Assembly: GCA_029224965.1 (NCBI GenBank) | Contig: JAQXVO010000020.1 | Location: 131,972-195,971 of the forward strand | From: Lachnospiraceae bacterium | GTDB taxonomy: Bacteria; Bacillota; Clostridia; Lachnospirales; Lachnospiraceae | DNA length: 64,000 nt | Direction of reading: 5' to 3' | Shown here: in pieces, positions 61,008-64,000 of the stretch | How the letters are laid out: each line of letters begins with the position of its first letter | Numbering within the stretch: the first letter of the stretch is position 1 | Translations under genes and position numbers: made by a program | Notes under the pieces: model-generated | Databases searched by the model: none | Seen by the model: the letters and a program-made list of their open reading frames with translations, nothing else | Told to the model about the DNA's origin: nothing

Positions 61008-61760
61008 TTAATATTTCAGTTCCTTGTTTTCTCCGATGATGCCGGGGAAGGCGCCCTGGCGGATCAGGGGCTCTCGGTCAGGATGTGCGATGACCCATTT
61101 ATTTCTCTGAAGAAGGAGTTGTCCTTCCGGGTCGTTCTTCCATAAAGAAGGCATCGGATTCATTTCTTCCGCCGGAGCAGAATCTCTTGCATCCGAAGTT
61201 CGAAGATAAGGATTCTTCCTCTTTTCCTCCTCCGTAAGCGGGGTGTTTGTGCCTTTGGGCAGAATCACAATGCCTTTGAATCCCCGATCGCATACCCGAA
61301 GCGGGGATAAGTGCAGGGTCGTCTGATACATCTCAATCGCCGTTCCCTTAGGGACGAAAAAGACTTTGGCATCTCGATTATCAAAGTGATTGTCTTTGAT
61401 TTCCCAACTGTGACCAAGAACCAGCATGAAATCCGTAACAGCAATATTAATCTCTGATCCTTTATGGTATTCAAATCCGTTATAGGTGGTATTTCTACCA
61501 TTGCAGTAACCAATCTGGATCGGCATGCCTCCATACAGGATCGACTGGATCTCCTTTCGAATCGAAAATTTTTCCATCTCGGGAACCGATGCGACATAGA
61601 CATTGCCTTGTTCCGGTATATCTGTCCGATCCTCCATGTAGGAAATCAGATCCGAGAAATCATAACCTGTCACGATCCTGCCATAACTCAGAAAAATCTC
61701 TTCTGAAACATGGTGTATCGGTACCGTATTTACTTCATTCAAATGTTGTAATATATCCAT
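61008..61760 (-). CDS. DUF4867-like cupin-type protein of unknown function
   Basis: 250 residues, cytosolic. A possible cupin barrel spans about 70-185, with EYHKGSEINIAVTDFMLVLG and later TTLHLSPLRV supplying His/Glu residues that could bind a metal. The C-terminal third is Pro- and charge-rich. I recognise it as DUF4867-like, but that family name should be checked. ATG 61760 is used; a GTG one codon earlier is also possible. It starts almost on the stop of the symporter gene and is followed by the isomerase, so it may assist SQ anomer or isomer conversion. Confidence 0.6.
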   Translation of the reverse strand: MDILQHLNEVNTVPIHHVSEEIFLSYGRIVTGYDFSDLISYMEDRTDIPEQGNVYVASVPEMEKFSIRKEIQSILYGGMPIQIGYCNGRNTTYNGFEYHKGSEINIAVTDFMLVLGHSWEIKDNHFDNRDAKVFFVPKGTAIEMYQTTLHLSPLRVCDRGFKGIVILPKGTNTPLTEEEKRKNPYLRTSDARDSAPAEEMNPMPSLWKNDPEGQLLLQRNKWVIAHPDREPLIRQGAFPGIIGENKELKY

Positions 61761-61763
61761 CAC

Positions 61764-63266
61764 TCAACCTCTTTTTCCATTCTTTGCTCTGAATTTCATT
61801 GCATTCTCAGGATTCCAAAGTCTGTCATATGAGAATCCTGTCACTTTCTCTATGATCCGTATTTCCTCCGGATCCGCTTTGGAAGAATCCTCTCCTCTTC
61901 TCCTGGCAATATCCTGATGGATAACGGCAAACTCCCTCTTCTTCATCGGGAAGAGCAAGGTGAAAATAATAGCCAAAAGCATTAGAATCATCGGAGCAAA
62001 AATATAGATCATAGTGATCCCATGCTGCGTTGAAAGAGACTGACGTGCTCCCTCTGCAGCAAGTTTTTCATTATAACCTATGATTCCAAGCAAAAGGCCG
62101 ATGATTGCAGAAGAGAGCCCAGTTGCAATTTTCCGGATAAAAGTCGCCATGGCAGAGCAGGTTCCCGGCCGATTCAGAGAAGTGATCAGCATATCAACAT
62201 CTGCCATATCAGCAAGAATTGCATAGATGGTTGTAGAAGATCCTGCCATGCCAAGGCCTATCAGAAAGGACAAGACCAGAATCGTCTTAAAATCTGCTCC
62301 TGCATGGGAGAAGGGCAAAAGAGCCAGTGTTGCGAGCATACGAAGCGGAAAGCCCAAAAGCAGAGGGAGCTTTTTTGAGGTCTTCGCCATGATTGGTGTC
62401 AGAACAATCGTTCCCACAAACTGAGACAGAAGAATTACTGCCATCAAGTAGGTAAAACGGCCGCCGCCGTATGCATTCAGAACATCATCCACATAATAGA
62501 CCGCCAGTCCGGTCACGAAATCTGCCGCACCCTGACCGGTCAGAAAAATAGCAATAAAGATTCGATAAGATCTGGATTTATAAACCGTAAGACTCTGTGT
62601 AAAACTCTCAATCAGGCCGGCCCGTACCGGTTCTCTCTTCTTTTCCCACGTTCCCAGGAAAGTAACTATAATAACCAGGAAGAAAAGCACTGAAAAAATC
62701 AATGCCACCAGAAAATATTGAGTCGGATTGGTGTTGTCCCGGATCAAGAGTGATGGGATCAATCCGGCAAGTATTGCGCCAAGGGTCGAAAACATCATCC
62801 GGACGCCGGAATAGCCGGAGCGCTCCGTATAATCATCGATCATATCCGGCAGCAAGGCGTTATATGGAACCATCACAATTGTGAATCCGGTAGAAAACAG
62901 CATATACATGAGCATGTAGAAAATATAGGTTGCTGTCGTGGAAGTTGATGTGAAATGAACCCACATCAGAAGAAAAGAAATACCGGAACAAAAACTTCCA
63001 ATCAGAAGATAGAATCGTTTGGCTCCAAACCTGGAACTGGTCCGGTCTACAATATTTCCCATGATCGGATCTGTAATGGCATCCCAGACCTTTCCAATCA
63101 AAGGAATGGTACCAGCCAAGGCAACCGGCATGCCCAGTGCCTTTGTCAAAAAGACTGTAAAAAATGTCGATATGATAACAAAAGCTCCACCCCCGTAAAT
63201 ATCTGCAAATCCATATGTACATTTACTAAGGAAGCTTTTCTCCCTGCTATTCTCTGACCTGTTCAT
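61764..63266 (-). CDS. GPH-family symporter (YihO/YihP-like, SQ or SQ-glycoside candidate)
   Basis: 500 residues with about 12 hydrophobic helices. The GPH signature is VWDAITDPIMGNIVDRTSSR near residue 60-80, and a second is VMVPYNALLPDMIDDYTERSG near 135. The C-terminal tail of about 60 residues is polar. YihO and YihP of the E. coli SQ operon belong to this family. It follows a YihQ-like GH31 gene by 53 bp and precedes the SQ isomerase, which gives the substrate inference. GGGGG precedes ATG 63266. Confidence 0.88.
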   Translation of the reverse strand: MNRSENSREKSFLSKCTYGFADIYGGGAFVIISTFFTVFLTKALGMPVALAGTIPLIGKVWDAITDPIMGNIVDRTSSRFGAKRFYLLIGSFCSGISFLLMWVHFTSTSTTATYIFYMLMYMLFSTGFTIVMVPYNALLPDMIDDYTERSGYSGVRMMFSTLGAILAGLIPSLLIRDNTNPTQYFLVALIFSVLFFLVIIVTFLGTWEKKREPVRAGLIESFTQSLTVYKSRSYRIFIAIFLTGQGAADFVTGLAVYYVDDVLNAYGGGRFTYLMAVILLSQFVGTIVLTPIMAKTSKKLPLLLGFPLRMLATLALLPFSHAGADFKTILVLSFLIGLGMAGSSTTIYAILADMADVDMLITSLNRPGTCSAMATFIRKIATGLSSAIIGLLLGIIGYNEKLAAEGARQSLSTQHGITMIYIFAPMILMLLAIIFTLLFPMKKREFAVIHQDIARRRGEDSSKADPEEIRIIEKVTGFSYDRLWNPENAMKFRAKNGKRG

Positions 63267-63319
63267 CTCTTACCCCCTATCGTTGCTGCAAGCCCTTTTC
63301 CCTCTTACGAGCTTACAAG

Positions 63320-64000
63320 TCACAAGTCCCTGTTTTCATTCAAGAACAGCTTACGAATCCGATCTCCTTCCTTCGAATCTCTGACGAAGACCGGTATCCG
63401 CTCAAGAAGCGGTGCCCGAATGTGACAGGTTCCGCCTTCATATTCTTCCCCTGTCCAGAGATCGATCCAATGATCCTTTGGCAAACGGACCTCTCTTTCT
63501 TCCTGTCCTTCTGTTAGAATCGGTGCAACAAGAAGATCCCTCCCCAGGAGATATTCTGTCTTTTCGTCATAGCAGAAGTCCTCATCATAATGGTAAAAAA
63601 GAGGTCGCATCAGAGGCCACCCATATCTTTCTGTCTCTTCCATGCAATGATCCAAATAAGAGGACAAAAGCAGGTGCCAGCGGCTGGTTTTTGCCAAAAC
63701 AGACAGCAATTCCTCATCGTCATCGAACTGGACGTCATTGGCCGGCTGATTGCCTTCATGGGTTCGAAGCAAAGGACTGAAAGCGTTCATTTCTTCCCAC
63801 CGGATCAAAAGCTCTTTTGTCCTTCTCATCTGCATCAGCGTCGTATAACCGCCGGCATCAGAATGCGTCATACCGAAGCCGCTCATTGCCAGAGATAAGG
63901 TTGCCGGTATCACTGACGGCAAGCCGTCATCCACAGACCAGTCCACATGCTGGTCTCCGGTCCACATCATCATGGAATTTCGGATGCTGTCTGTTGACCC
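63320..64000 (-). CDS. GH31 sulfoquinovosidase-like enzyme, C-terminal 226 residues (cut by window edge)
   Basis: Only the C-terminal third is in the window; the gene begins beyond it. The acid/base motif WTGDQHVDWS is followed exactly 36 residues later by the Tyr in DAGGYTT, the position of YihQ Tyr508. Further match is RTHEGNQPANDVQF. The nucleophile and the Gln/Arg/Trp set are outside the window. It is distinct from the GH31 at 43540 (different loop lengths and tail). It heads or joins the symporter - cupin - isomerase operon. Confidence 0.85.
   Translation of the reverse strand, partial: GSTDSIRNSMMMWTGDQHVDWSVDDGLPSVIPATLSLAMSGFGMTHSDAGGYTTLMQMRRTKELLIRWEEMNAFSPLLRTHEGNQPANDVQFDDDEELLSVLAKTSRWHLLLSSYLDHCMEETERYGWPLMRPLFYHYDEDFCYDEKTEYLLGRDLLVAPILTEGQEEREVRLPKDHWIDLWTGEEYEGGTCHIRAPLLERIPVFVRDSKEGDRIRKLFLNENRDL

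Noticed and set aside
1-64000. CRISPR array, prophage or insertion sequence
   Set aside because: No regularly spaced repeats, transposase, integrase or phage structural genes were seen; the only clear direct repeat has two copies.

Overview
The window reads as chromosome of a Gram-positive anaerobe of the Clostridia, most likely a Lachnospiraceae-type gut or rumen bacterium. Signs are lipobox-bearing ABC substrate-binding proteins, class II GalT, a T-box leader, split transketolase, YolD plus Y-family polymerase, a moderately GC-rich coding style, and strong AGGAGG-type ribosome binding sites. No rRNA, tRNA, insertion sequence, phage gene or CRISPR array was seen. Almost all genes lie on the minus strand. 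All calls come from reading the sequence; no database search was run.

Layout. 1-5 kb: a TetR-headed alpha-galactoside block (GT-B-like protein, GPH symporter, GH36 alpha-galactosidase cut by the window edge). 5-7.7 kb: pgeF-like gene and galT. 7.9-18.1 kb: a four-gene signalling operon (pseudokinase-receiver, degenerate GGDEF-EAL-GGDEF protein, CheB-CheR-kinase-receiver hybrid, Hpt-GAF-GGDEF protein). 18-25 kb: RsuA-type pseudouridine synthase, YolD, Y-family polymerase, FAD-dependent oxidoreductase, HD hydrolase, and a T-box-controlled BASS-family transporter. 25.7-36.3 kb: a cello-oligosaccharide block with a LacI regulator, ABC importer and permuted GH3 on one strand, divergent GH94 cellobiose phosphorylase on the other, and three LacI-type operators between them; a very short LacI-like protein follows. 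36.3-43.3 kb: peptidase T, then an operon of small alarmone synthetase, two-component pair, cytoplasmic ParB-like/BMP fusion and metallophosphoesterase.

43.5-64 kb is the most notable region: a sulfoquinovose (SQ) catabolic locus. It has two GH31 enzymes. The complete one keeps all four SQ-binding residues and both catalytic Asp residues of E. coli YihQ at almost identical spacing. It also has an ABC importer, a GPH symporter, an EamA-type transporter that may export the sulfonate product, an L-fucose/arabinose-isomerase-like SQ isomerase candidate, a cupin-like partner, an iron-type alcohol dehydrogenase (candidate sulfolactaldehyde reductase), a split transketolase, an RpiB homologue, two transaldolases and a ROK regulator. 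Parts diagnostic of the transaldolase route (sulfo-TAL) and of the transketolase route (sulfo-TK) sit in one operon. The RpiB homologue lacks the ring-opening His, as expected for 4-deoxy-4-sulfoerythrose, which cannot cyclise. This suggests a combined or branched sulfoglycolysis pathway.

A second unusual theme is a pair of paralogous cytoplasmic proteins (38.4-40.4 and 50.0-51.9 kb) fusing a ParB-like domain to a BMP/PnrA-like ligand-binding domain; one sits beside the alarmone synthetase operon, the other inside the SQ locus.
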